Of a stretch of 64,000 bases of DNA, positions 52,081 to 63,784 are shown one piece after another (the stretch's first letter is position 1; each line of letters begins with the position of its first letter). The stretch covers positions 82,307,321 to 82,371,320 of the forward strand of contig OY755040.1 in assembly GCA_963576565.1 (NCBI GenBank), written 5' to 3'. A program made the translations under genes and the position numbers. The notes under the pieces were generated by a model. The model was not told the origin of the DNA. It saw only the letters and a list, made by a program, of their open reading frames with translations, and ran no database searches. This DNA comes from Aspidapion aeneum. Lineage: Eukaryota; Arthropoda; Insecta; Coleoptera; Brentidae.

Positions 52081-55041
52081 ACTTTAAACTTTAATTAAAA
52101 CTGTTAATTATACCTCCCAATTATAAAAACTAAACCACGCAATAACAAACACAAAGTTCACTTTAAATTCACCAGTGAAGATCACTATAAATTTTCTCAC
52201 AAATGTAGAAAATATAAAACTTAAATACGGGCAGACGCGAACAAAACCGAAAAACACCGGAGCAGTAAGAAAATAAAATTTATTTGCATTTAAAAATGTA
52301 ATCATAATTTATGTTAAGTATTTGTACAACCAACTATGACGTCCAACCTTGCAGAGAGAAATAACTACTTAAATCCTAAATTAGAATTAACAAGTAGCCA
52401 TAAAAAAAAAGTTTAAAAAAATAAAAGAGAGACAAGAGTTTTGGCAGTGTTTAGGTCTTATGTTTCACTCCTGCGTGAGTAAAACACAAAAAAAAAATAA
52501 TTGCGCTTATCCTAGCTGAACTGGATTAAAATTAAAGTTAAGTGATGTTTGTTTACCTCAGCAACCGAATAGGTAAATTTATCCCTAAATGGAACGTACA
52601 ACAGACTACCTATAACAAAAATCCCAAAGCTGTTGTACACAGTTAACGCTAGGGTATACTCCTGCTATTGCAGAACGGCTCCACTAATAACTCCTCAAAA
52701 AAAAACCCAAATCGCCGTATACAATGATTTTTCTAAAAAGAATAAATCAAAACCCACTTTAACCTGCTTACCTACTCTGAGTTCACACGAAACATGCATT
52801 GCTTAAGGTCACATCATCCCTTAATATATAAGTGAACGCCTTATATTATATATTATTATATATACTTATCCAACATAACGCTTTAATTTTAGAAGCAACA
52901 AAACGAAGATTAAGTGAAAAGATAAGCAAGTAGGTTGGAAGTTGCTTTACAATGGGCGCAGATGTAAGGCCCCTTTAAGTACACGCCACTGTCCTGAAAT
53001 GCAAACTAACAAAAAAAACTGAAGACTAGCATATCTGCCGTCAAACAACATTTGGCATGAAATTAAAATAATTTCATCTCATACCAGTATCCTCCAAAAA
53101 CAAAACGTTTTTTTTTCTATAAGACCCAAACACTTAACCAATAAATCTTGTTATTTAAAATTATGATTTGGAAGTAAAAGATTTATTTATTCCTGCCTGA
53201 TCAACTAAGACAAAAAAAGTTCACCTTTTTGTAACTCAAGAAGTTCCCGTTTGGTCCCCTAAAAAAAATATAACCTGTCTGGTCACCCTTTAAAACTACG
53301 ACCCCTATACAAACCGTTTTGACCAACACAAGAATTCGAGAAGTTATGCTTACAGAAAAAAAAAATAATCTTTTTAAGAAAGATTAAATTATTTTAAAAA
53401 AATAAAATTTTGAAATATTTTTACCAATTACCACCGACTAGCATTTATATTTAGTTGAAAGTCTCTCTTAAATTCACTGACTCAAAATGACCTTACTTAA
53501 AAAAATTACTGAACTTTACAAATGAACTCTACAAATGAACTAAAAAAAATCAAAAAAAACTTATATCTATATCTGTCTCAGCTAAACATTTATTTTGTGG
53601 TATTATATCTAGTTGGGCTTCAAATTCATTTTCTCTGTATTCAATCCGGAGCAGGCAAAACTTCTCAAGGCTCAAACATAAATGTTTGCTCTCCAATGGC
53701 CATGACCAAGCTATGACCTGAACGCAGAAAAAAATACAGAAAAAATAATTGTGAACCAGAAAACTTTAATTGATAGAAATACCCGTAGGTCATTTTTAAA
53801 AAAATGCACTCCAAAGCCCAACGCTGTATTTTCTACCAAAAAAAATTGACCAGTCACAAAAACACAACTAGACAACTAAACTGGCAACCAAAGACCTAAA
53901 AAAAACTGCTCCAAAAAAATACACCAAAAAAAATGTTAACTGGACTTTTGGCATTGATCTTCAGCCAAGGTGTCACTCTAGGATTTTAGCCTTGTGTTTC
54001 CTAACCTCCCGAGCCGACACTAGTAGTAGTAGTACCCTCCTCTGACCCGATGTAACTGAGTGACATAAGATCTTAATTGTCATCCAACAGTTACCACCAA
54101 AAAACACAAGAAAAGAAAATGACAAAGCAAAATAAACTCATTTTCCTTTTCTTTCATTACTAATTAATACTTTCAACTAAACAAATCTACTAGCTGTTAA
54201 GCTATATTTACTTTAAAACAACTCAGCCAAGAAAAATTTGTGTGAAACCCTGTAAAAATATTCCAAATACTAAGTGGTGATATCCCACAAAAAATTAAAA
54301 TCACCAAAAAAAATAACTTGTTGACCTAAATAAATTGACTACACTAAAAAATAATCGGTGAAACAATTTCTATCTTATCACAAGCAGGAAATAATAACAT
54401 ATTAGAAGTAGGCAACCTGCAAACAAAAATTGTTAAAAAAACACACTACATCTGGCATATATTTAAACCTAAAAAGACTATGTCTGGAGGTCCATCCACC
54501 TATAAATCAACAAATAAAAATTGAAGTAAATTTAGATTACTGTGTTTATTTTTCTTTAAAAAAAATTGACACATGTTCTTCCCACAAAAAACTTTAAAGA
54601 ATTAAGAACATGAATTGGACTCCGTTCAATAAAAACTCCCATGTTTTTTATCTACTTATTCTTCCTTAATAAATAAAAATGAATCTTTTATTTTCCCAGA
54701 AAAAACCTGTGAAGATAAGCTAATAAAAAACTAAGAGGATTACTAAAACAACAAACCGAGTTCCAAATCAACGTTCAATTATTACTAAAAAAATATTTTA
54801 AAAAATGTTATTTCCAAAAACCAATGATCTTGTTTTTTATGAAAAAAAAATGATTGAGTGTCAAAACCACCCACAGCCACTGAAAGCTTTTAACCTGGCT
54901 TTGGCTGTACCCAAAAATTTTAAAAAAATTCAAAAAAAAAATAAAAAAAAAAAGTTTTTTCTTTTTTTTTCAAATTAAAAAAGAACAAAAAAAAAATTAC
55001 ATCAGATGTTAAAAACTAGCCAAAAACACACGTAGGGCGTT
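52081..55041 (-). other. G1 leader, ~3 kb, non-coding and strand-asymmetric
   Basis: Between the 5' LTR and Gag there is no open frame of note. The + strand is full of A runs of six to ten and is poorer in T runs and G, so the sense RNA would be U-rich. No clear primer binding site follows the 5' LTR; TGGCTAG occurs about 20 bases in. Leader length is far above the usual for gypsy elements, and it may include a packaging or splicing region. Confidence 0.7.
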
Positions 55042-58000
55042 AAAGTTAAAAAATAATTTGGGCGCCAATTTGTGGCCTATTAAAATGCGTTGTGTGACAT
55101 TTTGGCAGCTTAAAGACTTTGCTGCCATTTTGTGACACTGTAATTAGAATATAACAATTTGCCAACTTGTGACACAACAAAACCTCTGAATAATTAAACA
55201 AATATCTGGAAGCAGAACTGTATTTTCCAGCTAGGTAAAACATTGATATGCCCGGTAACTTTTATACAGTGGAGAAGGGGGTGTTCAGAAATAAGAAAAT
55301 TTTAAGTGCGCCACATTATTTAATACCAATGTTTTACAAAGAAGATCTTAAATAAAATACAGTTCAACCCAAACGTTGCAGCCAAACAATGAAATTCTAC
55401 TTACTTCCGAGGCTTCCAGAGTATTTGTGTAATTAAGAATAACCAAAAAAAATAAACAGAATAAAATTCTAAAAGATTGAATTAAGATGACAAAACTAGA
55501 AGCACTTTACAGGTAGATGGACTCCTTTAACAGGTCATAGTTATCTACATCTGAATCAGTAGTGTGAGACTCAGTTGTATAAATGATGGTTAAAAATAAG
55601 ATATACTTCCAAAATTATTCTGTCATAGGGGAGATCCAGACCAAATATCTGCTGTCATCATTCTACGTTGGGTAGAATGAGACAGACAGCAACCCAGTCC
55701 GAGATCCACCCCATGAGGTAAAAATGTGTGATGAAACCGCTAGAAACAAAATATAATCTCATCTCTCTTTTGTCTCCGCAAAGTTGGCTCACTGAATTGT
55801 ACAAATAACAAAGAAATTTAGTTCATCTTGTATATTTTGATTGTAAAACTTGAGAAAAATACCAAACAAGTCAGGGCCAAAATAGCAAGGCACTTTAAAT
55901 TTGACAGTAAAATTATCTTAAATAAATGAAATGAAGGAAAACAAGTCGATGTAGTAAATATGCCGCAAAACCAGGGTTATGACGTCATACCTTATCTTGC
56001 GTTTACAAGAAATGTTGAAATTATACTGTGAAAACTTATATATGAAAAGATTACATCTAAATTATATTAAAAAAATTTATATATGAGGAAAAAAAATTAT
56101 AGTTAAGGCTTGCTCCTACCTTGGTCCTTGATTATTTTGTGTATAAATGTGTTTTATTTTGTAAACCTGGATGTGTTGTACCAGACATCTTCTGCTACTC
56201 CACCGGTCCCAGTTCTGCCGCGCCTTCCCTGCTGACTAACTAGCACATGGTACTAGTGCAGCACATCGTGGACAAAATGTTGATGGTTTCTTGCCCGAGC
56301 ATAAAAAGGTTGTGGGATTCTTGCCCGAGCGTAGAACCCTGTGGAAAATGAAATGTTTCAGTTTCCTGGAATTCGTCAATTTTGCACGAAGTTCCCCTAC
56401 ACAGTAACTTAAATCGAGGACCCCATGTCGACTCAATAAAACAAAGTAGATTTAAACAGATGAACTAAAATAATCCTAACGTACCTTTCCCAGGGTTATA
56501 ACTGGCCCGTCCGGCTTCCCACCAGCGTCCAGCCCAACTGTCCCGTCGCTGGAATTGACAGGGCTGTAGACAAAGGAGAAAAACAATATATAGTTTTTAT
56601 CCAACACGTGGTTAAAAGAAAAATATAAAAACGCCAACAATTCCCCACGTCCTTTGTCAAAAAAAAGTACATTTCCCACGAAAAATAATTACAATTTGGG
56701 AGGCAATTATTATCTTTAAGAGTCCTCAAATAATAAAAAAAAATGAAAAAAATAAAATCGAACTTACCAATGCTCTTTCCGTGCAAATGGCGTAGGCCGA
56801 CTTAAATCCCTCTATGTAGAGGATATGAGCCGTCCACGAGATACGCCTCACGACGGACTCACTCTTTACAGTCTCTGGGACAGAACCTGCAGTTTTTGCA
56901 GTGCCACTACCCAAAAACAATGGCGATCCCAGAAACTGTTGTCGACCCAGCCAAAATTTGTTAGCAAAGACCAGGCAGAACACAAAAACCGAGGTGGCCG
57001 GAAACCGTTTTGTAAATTTGGTGGGGAGTGGGGACAGTAAAACGCAATACCAACCAACCAGAAAAACCCGCGATTTTCAAACTAACCAATGAGGTACAGC
57101 AATAGTTCTATACAGGTCTATAGGGGCAGCACCGACCAAGTGGACATTGCAATTAGGTAAAACGTACATTGAGGTGTTGTCGGATCTATTTCCACGGTTG
57201 AAATTTTTATAACAAGGACGTCGAGACACCCTCCATACATTTGACCGAACATTTGCCTACCGGACCCCCACCAACATATCAAGTAGAAGAAGAATAACCC
57301 GACGGACTAGAAGAAGCTCAGCATTGAAACCATCAACTGTAAAATCAATTACTGGAGATCAGGGCATGCAGCAAACCCAGGAATATTCGAACACTCAACC
57401 AATTCCCATATGAGTAAAGCTATACTAAGTGTAGAATTTAGTTGTATTTTAGCTACAGTTTCAGTCACAAGTTTCCTTTGCTCTTTATATATGTTTTCTC
57501 CAAGATTCATATGGTTTGACGCCATTCTTGTAAAACATTTCTACTGTAATAAAGTTGTTTCTGAACCTGAACCCAAAAATACACACTGAACTACTGCTAA
57601 GAAGCTCGGCACAAGAGTGTTCAGATGTTAACTCACACGATTTCGTTTATTCTTTTAGTCTTGGTTTTTATCCCTCGTTTATCTCCCATTTACAAAAGTG
57701 CATAACTCGTATTTATTTTATCCTTTCCCTATCAAATTAATAAAGATATCAAAGTGGCGGAGCCTCGGTTGTTACTGGTCAAACCGTGAACCTAAATATG
57801 TTTTCGTGCTGTCACAACTAGCTATGAGGTTCGGATTGTCCCAATATCCTCGAAAATAAACGTAAGGGAATGAAATGTTCATCTAAATGTTTCCTTCCTG
57901 TTACTGAATCCGTTTGTGATGCGGCAACGCCGCCATTCCCCAGCATAACAGCTGTTTAACTTTCATGACGACAAGAGAATCACAAAATTCCACAGATAAA

Positions 58001-58274
58001 AACAAAACAATCAAAATTTTTATGTGATTTTCCCGAAGCCTGTGATCTTAAATTCCAATTACGATGTCCAGATAATGCGATGTGCGTAGTGTCCACAGTA
58101 ATTCGATGGAATGCCTCCTTTTAAGGTAATTTCCTAGACACTATATAACCTCCAAACCTAGCTCTATAAAATACCCTTACTTTGTGTACAGAAAGACGAA
58201 TCAAAGATCCTTGATTATTTACCTAAATAAACAAATATGTAACGCTGCTTTAAACGAAAAAATGACACGTTACA
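55042..58274 (-). repeat. G1 5' LTR (3.2 kb)
   Basis: Minus strand, starts TGTAACGTGTCATT at 58,274. About nine substitutions against the 3' copy, among them near 55,282, 55,299, 55,508, 56,668, 57,317, 57,334, 57,556 and 58,148. The possible exons correspond to 57,076-56,768, 56,563-56,485 and 56,338-56,253 and are unchanged. The antisense module corresponds to 57,709-58,124. Confidence 0.9.
56253..57076 (-). other. possible three-exon gene inside the G1 LTR (5' copy)
   Basis: Same structure as 45,079-45,902, shifted by 11,174. Splice sites and the reading frame are identical; the only difference in the span lies in the first intron (near 56,668). Confidence 0.4.
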
Positions 58275-60775
58275 CCGCATCTCATAAGTTTGGATTTCGT
58301 TTTCTGGATTAAACCGCCATAATAATTTTTGAAATTGCCAATGCTCAGGAACTATTTTTATTTGTAAATACATCTTTTTTATATCCGAAGTCAATGCAAT
58401 TTGAAACAACCGAAAATTTAAAAGCAACGAAACAATATTCGCTTGTAATTTTGGGCCGCAGTATAAAATATCATTTAGCGAAACGTGATTATCACAAGGA
58501 GCGCTTGCGTCCAGCACTACCCTCACAGAGGTACTAGAGCTACCAATTTTAATCACTGGGTGATGTGCCATATAATATGACAAATCTTGATCCCCGCTTG
58601 TAGCTAGCGCCATATGCCCATCATCCAAGAGCGTTTGCATAACTTTATTGTATTCGACACGCAAATTTTGATCCTTTATTAACCGTCTTTCTAAAGATAA
58701 TAACCGTGTATTTGCATTAATGTATGAATCGCCCAAACTCTCCGGGGAAACCCTAAAAGGAAGCGCTACCGTGAAACGTCCGTCTTTGTCCCTACTGTAT
58801 GTTGACTTAAAAATGTCATCACATTCTTTCTCTTCTGGAATTAATAAAGGTCGATTTGGCACCTGTTCGACTTCCCAAAACTTATTTAAGAGTTGCTCAA
58901 TTGATTGTTCCTCTCGTAAAGAAAAATAAACCGAGGGAGATGCCGTTCTTGATAAAACCGGAACCTGACCCATGACAACATATCCAAAATCCGTTTCAAC
59001 CGCTACTGGAGAACCCGTTGTTCCCGTGATCCGATTTTTGCCCAATATAAGTTCTACTCCGATTATTCCGTGTATTTCTCCCGGTTTGTCAAACTCGTTA
59101 TCCGCTAAATAAATGTTATCCAACTCCGGAATCGCGCCCACATCCACGCGTACCTTTGGTAAATTATCCGTAATTTTTTCTACTAAAAGCGCATCAATAG
59201 TATATTTTTTATTTGAGTTGTACCGCGAAGCAATCGTCATCCCTCTTACGCTTTGTTTATTCCCGCCTAAACCGTTTAAAGATGAAAATTTTTTTGAAAT
59301 ATGTAATCCTAATTTTTTGCAACAATTTAAAGTTAATAAATTTGTCTGACTCCCTGAATCCAAAATAAATCTAGCGGTACTATTCGGCATGCAACCATTT
59401 ACCACCGAAACGACCACCGTAGACAATAAAGTTGTATAATTAAAGGCTCTTTTCTCCGCACTCGAAGCGCAAAGATGGGATTCAAAATTTTCTTGCGCAC
59501 TATTTCCCGAAAAATTACCCTCTCTTGAAATTTCCGATACTGTATTTCCACGTGACTGATCCGATTCTTGTGGGGTTTTAGCAAAGTGGAGTAACACGTG
59601 ATGTTTTTTGGAACATACGGTGCATGCTCGTTCTGATGGACAATTATTTCGAACTCCATGAGATGAAGATAGGCACAAAAAACACCAATTATTCTCCCTC
59701 ACCACTTCATACCTTTTAAAAGCCGTAAGTTGTTTGAATTTATCGCATCGCCCTATATAATGTCCAGACTTTTTACAAAATGAACACATATTTGTTTTAT
59801 TTTTATTTTCTCCAACGAAAAAACTTTTAACCGCTGATTTTCCACCCGTACTACTAGATGGCTTGTTCATATGGAGAATACGCGTCTGCCCCTTAATAAA
59901 CTCAATTAAATCCCCATAAGTCGGAATATCTTTGCCTCGTTGATCAATCTCAAAGGCCCGTACCGTGTCGCTATCCAGTTTAGATAAAGCAACATAAATT
60001 AAAATAAAATCCGTTAAATCTGGTAAATTTATATTTTTTAGTGCCGCCACTGATGTATCAAATCGTTCTAAAAATGTAGTTAAATTTCTTTCCGATTCCG
60101 TATTGAAGGTTTTAAAATCCATGATTTGTTGCAGGTAGGTATTAGCTAAAATCCGTTTGTTTTCATATTTATCACATAGTGATTGATAAATAATATTATA
60201 ATTATTGGGCACAATCGCGATACCTGCATATACCCCTTGAGCAGATCCCCTTAAACACCCAATCAATAAATGGATCCGATCCAAATCCGTCATATTAGGA
60301 TTAGTATGCACCAAATTCTTATATAACGCGTGAAAGGTCTCCCACTGCTGAATCTCCCCATTAAACTCCGGTAAATGAAGATCTGGTATTTGTAATGATC
60401 TACGCAAAGTCGGAGCTCCACTTGGGTTAGTGTTCGCACGGGAAGAACCACCACTATTTGTAGTAACTGGAGTAGATACCTTTATTTTTTCCGCCGCGGT
60501 CTGGATATAACAACAAAGTTCATTAATAGATTCCAAAACTTTATAATTTGGCGTGTAATTCTCGTCTATTTCAAACTGAACCTCATTGATTTCATCCAAG
60601 ATTGAGTAAATGTTAGTTTTTGTTTCCTCAAAACTTGCATGCAAAGTTCTAAATTTAGTTTTTAAGTTTTCTGTGGATAAGTCTCTGATATGTCATAAAG
60701 TTTTTGCAAAATGCTAAACAAAGACTCTTTTTTCGCCGTAAGAGTCTTTAGCTGACGTTCCGACGTGTTGGCCAT
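58275..60775 (-). pseudogene. BEL-4 Gag, protease and start of reverse transcriptase
   Basis: The natural start is probably ATG at 60,775 (MANTSERQLKTL); a one-base shift near 60,690 leads into the long frame 60,644-58,215, whose last codons belong to G1. Gag shows LHLPEFNGEIQQWETFHALY and ILANTYLQQIM, zinc knuckle CSFCKKSGHYIGRC and CFLCLSSSHGVRNNC. The protease has RFILDSGSQTNLL. The spacer has FGYVVMGQVP and FWEVEQVP. The reverse transcriptase starts with SVRVVLDAS and has ALTSDIKKMYLQI (motif A Asp). It breaks off at ENEIQTYEMR with the G1 insertion and continues at 43,850. Apart from the early shift it is intact. Confidence 0.93.
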
Positions 60776-61128
60776 TTTGTAAAATAATTACTAAAACCTC
60801 CCGCAAATGTAACCCAATTAACCCGCAATTAATTAGAATTACTTTTAAAAAAAATATTATGGTGAAAATTTTCCTCAAAACCTCTTATTTTTAGATAGTT
60901 TGACAACGCTGTATTTTCCCGCTGTCCAAAACTGCATAAATACAAAAAAAGATCAACCCGGTAACCGCTTTTTTGTCTTTTATAAACCTGCTAAAATAAA
61001 GAGATAAAAAATTTCATTCGAAACCTCTATAAATATGTGTAGGTATTTCTATAAAATTAAATTAAATATACCGCGTAAACAAGACAACAAAAACTTATCG
61101 CGCTGATTATCCTGGCTCGCAAGGCCAA
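60776..61128 (-). other. BEL-4 leader and primer binding site
   Basis: Non-coding. One base after the 5' LTR the minus strand reads TGGCCTTGCGAGCCAGG (61,127-61,111), a primer-binding-site candidate; the tRNA was not identified. Confidence 0.55.
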
Positions 61129-61539
61129 TGTTCCTACGATAGTCAATGAAAAGCTGATGAACACCAATAAACGATAAATTTTTTGTACTCACCACGTTTA
61201 TGTAGATCTTCTGTCCTAATTATTTTTCACTCGGAAAAATTGTGAAAATAGGAGGGAAAGGTAAAAGGAAAAATTGTAAGGTTGAGTGAAAACTGGTGTC
61301 GCTTGCTTATTTGTAAACCAAAAAAGACCACTCTTTATTCGATGCAGAAAAGACGTGTTTCTTTCACCACAAAATTTTATGAAACCGCCTAATATATGTT
61401 TTTCACCTTATCCGAAGGTGGCCAAAACCCGAGTCTTTTATGAAAAGAAAAATAAATTCGCAGCGGAACAAATACAATGTTGTCAAACTGATTTTCGTTA
61501 TTTTCCTGGAATATTTTAATTTAAGAAAGGGCGAGAACA
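61129..61539 (-). repeat. BEL-4 5' LTR
   Basis: 411 bp, TGTTCTCG...GGAACA on the minus strand; pairs with 40,574-40,985. Flanked at 61,540-61,544 by TCATC, the target duplicate of CCATC at 40,569-40,573. Confidence 0.93.
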
Positions 61540-61544
61540 TCATC

Positions 61545-61994
61545 CAAACAAAGTATTGAAGGCGATTGGTTCAAATGTTCCACCACAAACCTTTTCGAGC
61601 AATAAGATTAGCGAGAAAAGATCCACCCCAATTAAGGCGTCAATGAGCCCAGGAATAAGAGATTTTTCAAATAGGACAACTTTTCTTGCAAAAAGGCAGT
61701 ACTGGGCATAGATTGGCATACTTGAGGGAGTACAATGCACTCAATAGTAAAAGATAAGTCCTTGTTACGTACGGGACAGACTGTACAGGAAGTTATACCT
61801 TTTGAGGTCACAGATGTCATATCACCTAGGCCATTAATATGCACATTTAGTTGAGAACGACTTAGACCCAATTTTTTAAACCATCTCTCAGATAAAAAAT
61901 TGCCTTGACTAATGACACATAAGACTCTGAGAGTGTGAAATTTACCATGATCGTCCATGAAATTAACTTTTGCGGTTGCCAGAAGTAGTAGCAC
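61545..61994 (-). pseudogene. BEL-3 protease, catalytic motif lost
   Basis: Minus-strand reading LLATAKVNFMDDHGKFHTL, then RVLCVISQGNFLSERW where other BEL elements here have LLDSGSQ: the catalytic Asp and Gly are gone and one residue is missing (about 61,912-61,932). KKLGLSRSQLNVHINGLG and IECIVLPQVC follow. A shift near 61,640 leads to LIGVDLF and FNTLFGW, where BEL-4 is inserted. The protease is dead. Confidence 0.85.
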
Positions 61995-62472
61995 AGAGCG
62001 CGGGATAATTTTTCAATTGACTATTTTGAGCATATAGACCATTATTATTTTGAGCCACAGAGGGCTGCGGTGGCAACAAAGCGGGTTGTTGAGAATTTGG
62101 ACCATTATTATTTTGAGCCACAGGGGGCTGCGGTGGCAACAAAGCGGGTTGTTGAGAAGGTGGAGTTTGCGGGGATTCAAAATGTAAAAGGCTATGATGG
62201 CGGCTGTTCGGATTATTGCACACAGAGCAAAATTTATTAGAATTGCATTGTGATAGTTTATGTGAACTTAAACAATTTACACATAGTCGATGACGTTTGA
62301 CAAGCAAGTATCGCTCATGAGGAGATTTACTGAGAAAAACAGTATAATTATAGATCGAATGCCTGGATTGGCAGATACCACAATTTTGTGAGTTGCCATT
62401 ATTAGGATTCGGTGTATTAACATAAAAGTTATTGCAAGCAGGGCCTCGATTATAACTTCCTCTATTATTCAA
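61963..62472 (-). pseudogene. BEL-3 Gag C-terminus with zinc knuckles
   Basis: Minus-strand frame with CGICQSRHSIYNYTVF (a knuckle whose last Cys is Tyr-Thr-Val in this copy), CVNCLSSHKLSQC (three residues between Cys and His instead of four) and CSVCNNPNSRHHSLLHF. A Pro/Gln/Asn-rich linker contains a 63-bp tandem duplication (62,038-62,163) repeating SQQPALLPPQP and AQNNNG. Frame lost at both ends. Confidence 0.85.
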
Positions 62473-62550
62473 GCGTGAGCTAGGAGAAGATTTAACCGAA
62501 GGCTGAACTGAGCCACCACTTTTTGATTTATCATCTTGGTATCTAATACC

Positions 62551-63084
62551 TTACATCAAAGTATCTAATACCTTACAACGATTATTTAAAAATACTTTTA
62601 ATTGCGTGTAATTGGGCATATCAAATTTGGTATGCTCCATTTCAAACCTCTGCGAGGTATCTAAATCGATTTTTAAAAGTAATAAATTGAAAAGCACAAA
62701 GTCCCACTCTGCAGTAGGAAAATTCAATAATTTTAAAGCTTCCACGTTCTCGCAGAATCTATCTACTAAATTACGCAAAGCGTGGTTCTGAGGGCTTGAA
62801 ATTTTAGGTAAATTCAATATTTCATGAAAATAAGTTGTGGCCACTAACCTACGATTATCGTACCTCTGCACCAAAGTATCGTACGCAACGAGGTTATTAT
62901 CATCAGTTATCGGAATATTTTTTAACAAGCCAATAGGATCTCCAGAAACCAAAGTAAGAAGCAACTGAAACTTTTGAGCGTTTGTGAAATGAGCTGCATA
63001 ATCCACAGAACTTTTATATAAATCAAAAAATGTGGGCCAGCTTTTTAAGTGACCTGAAAAACAGGGTATATCCATTCTAGGCAT
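62551..63084 (-). pseudogene. BEL-3 Gag core
   Basis: 177-codon minus-strand frame with MDIPCFSGHLKSWPTFFDLY, VSGDPIGLLKN, YDNRRLVATTYFHEILNLP and VDRFCENVEALKLLNFP, the conserved BEL Gag region (compare 5,800-6,110 in BEL-1). It is followed by a stop near 62,551 and small gaps before the zinc knuckle part. The preceding N-terminus is at 63,090-63,414. Confidence 0.9.
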
Positions 63085-63089
63085 ATTAA

Positions 63090-63414
63090 CATTAACGTGT
63101 GGGGTACAATGGTGGCCTGTTGGTTATGGTGAAACCGACAAAGTGACGTCATGCCTTATGCATAACTCATTATAAGTGCATTTTACAGAAAAAAATTGTT
63201 CGTCAACCTCAATACGAACTTCATCTTGTTGATCTAAAGCAGAATCCGTCATCTTTTTATCCGAAATAATATCTAAATGCAACTTATTACACTCCAAATA
63301 GCAAGTTTATAAAAGAGAATAATGAGCTTTAAATTCATTAATTTTTGACGGATTTGACGAGGCCAACAAAGACAAATCATACATGATTTGATCCTTTTTA
63401 TAAAGACCCTCCAT
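63090..63414 (-). pseudogene. BEL-3 Gag N-terminus
   Basis: ATG at 63,414-63,412 opens MEGLYKKDQIMYDLSLL and stops after about 37 codons; related sequence continues in other frames to 63,085. The start is chosen because it is the first ATG after the leader and the composition fits BEL Gag. Confidence 0.55.
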
Positions 63415-63784
63415 TTATTTATTTTCGAGATGTCCGACATTCTTAAAATGAACCCTGTATATTATATTATTAAATAAAATTTAATTAACGTGTGTCTTTT
63501 ACCACCAAATACCAAATACCAACAACGCAAAAACGCCACAAAAAAATTAAGAGAGCGTATTAAACTTTTAAAAATAAAACTCCAAAGCAAGAAAAAAAAC
63601 CATAAGAAAATAATTCCTTATCTAATTTATTTCGCGATCAGCCGATACCTATTGTAGGTATTTTTAAGAGGATTTCGTCATCTAACGAATTTTCCCCTAC
63701 TTTTGACGTCCCAGGGTTTCGGTCGATTCAATCCTGGGATTTCGAGGGATAGACTCGATCGAAATTTTGCCTCGGGCGCCACTC
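63415..63784 (-). other. BEL-3 leader and primer binding site
   Basis: Non-coding. On the minus strand TGGCGCCCGAGGC (63,780-63,768) directly follows the presumed LTR end, a strong primer-binding-site candidate of the TGGCGCC type. It suggests the LTR ends at about 63,781. Confidence 0.6.

Larger units (their letters stand above)
43855..58274 (-). mobile_element. G1: 14.4-kb Ty3/gypsy element with giant LTRs, nested in BEL-4
   Basis: Bordered by 4-bp duplicates CCGC (43,851-43,854 and 58,275-58,278). LTRs of about 3.24 kb at 43,855-47,100 and 55,042-58,274 differ at about nine positions, so about 99.7% identical. Internal order on the minus strand: ~3-kb non-coding leader, Gag, protease, reverse transcriptase, RNase H, integrase, polypurine tract. 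Coding sequence is nearly intact apart from two one-base shifts. It is the youngest large element of the nest. Gypsy LTRs in insects are normally a few hundred bases. Confidence 0.92.
40574..61539 (-). mobile_element. BEL-4: BEL/Pao element nested in BEL-3 and split by G1
   Basis: LTRs at 40,574-40,985 (3') and 61,129-61,539 (5'), both TG...CA on the minus strand, with a handful of differences (for example near 40,614, 40,638, 40,737 and 40,868). Flanks CCATC and TCATC are the 5-bp target duplicates with one change. Without G1 the element is about 6.5 kb. Gag, protease and the reverse transcriptase start lie at 58,275-60,775; the rest of pol lies at 41,231-43,850. Inserted well after BEL-3 decayed less than itself; younger than BEL-3, older than G1. 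Confidence 0.92.
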
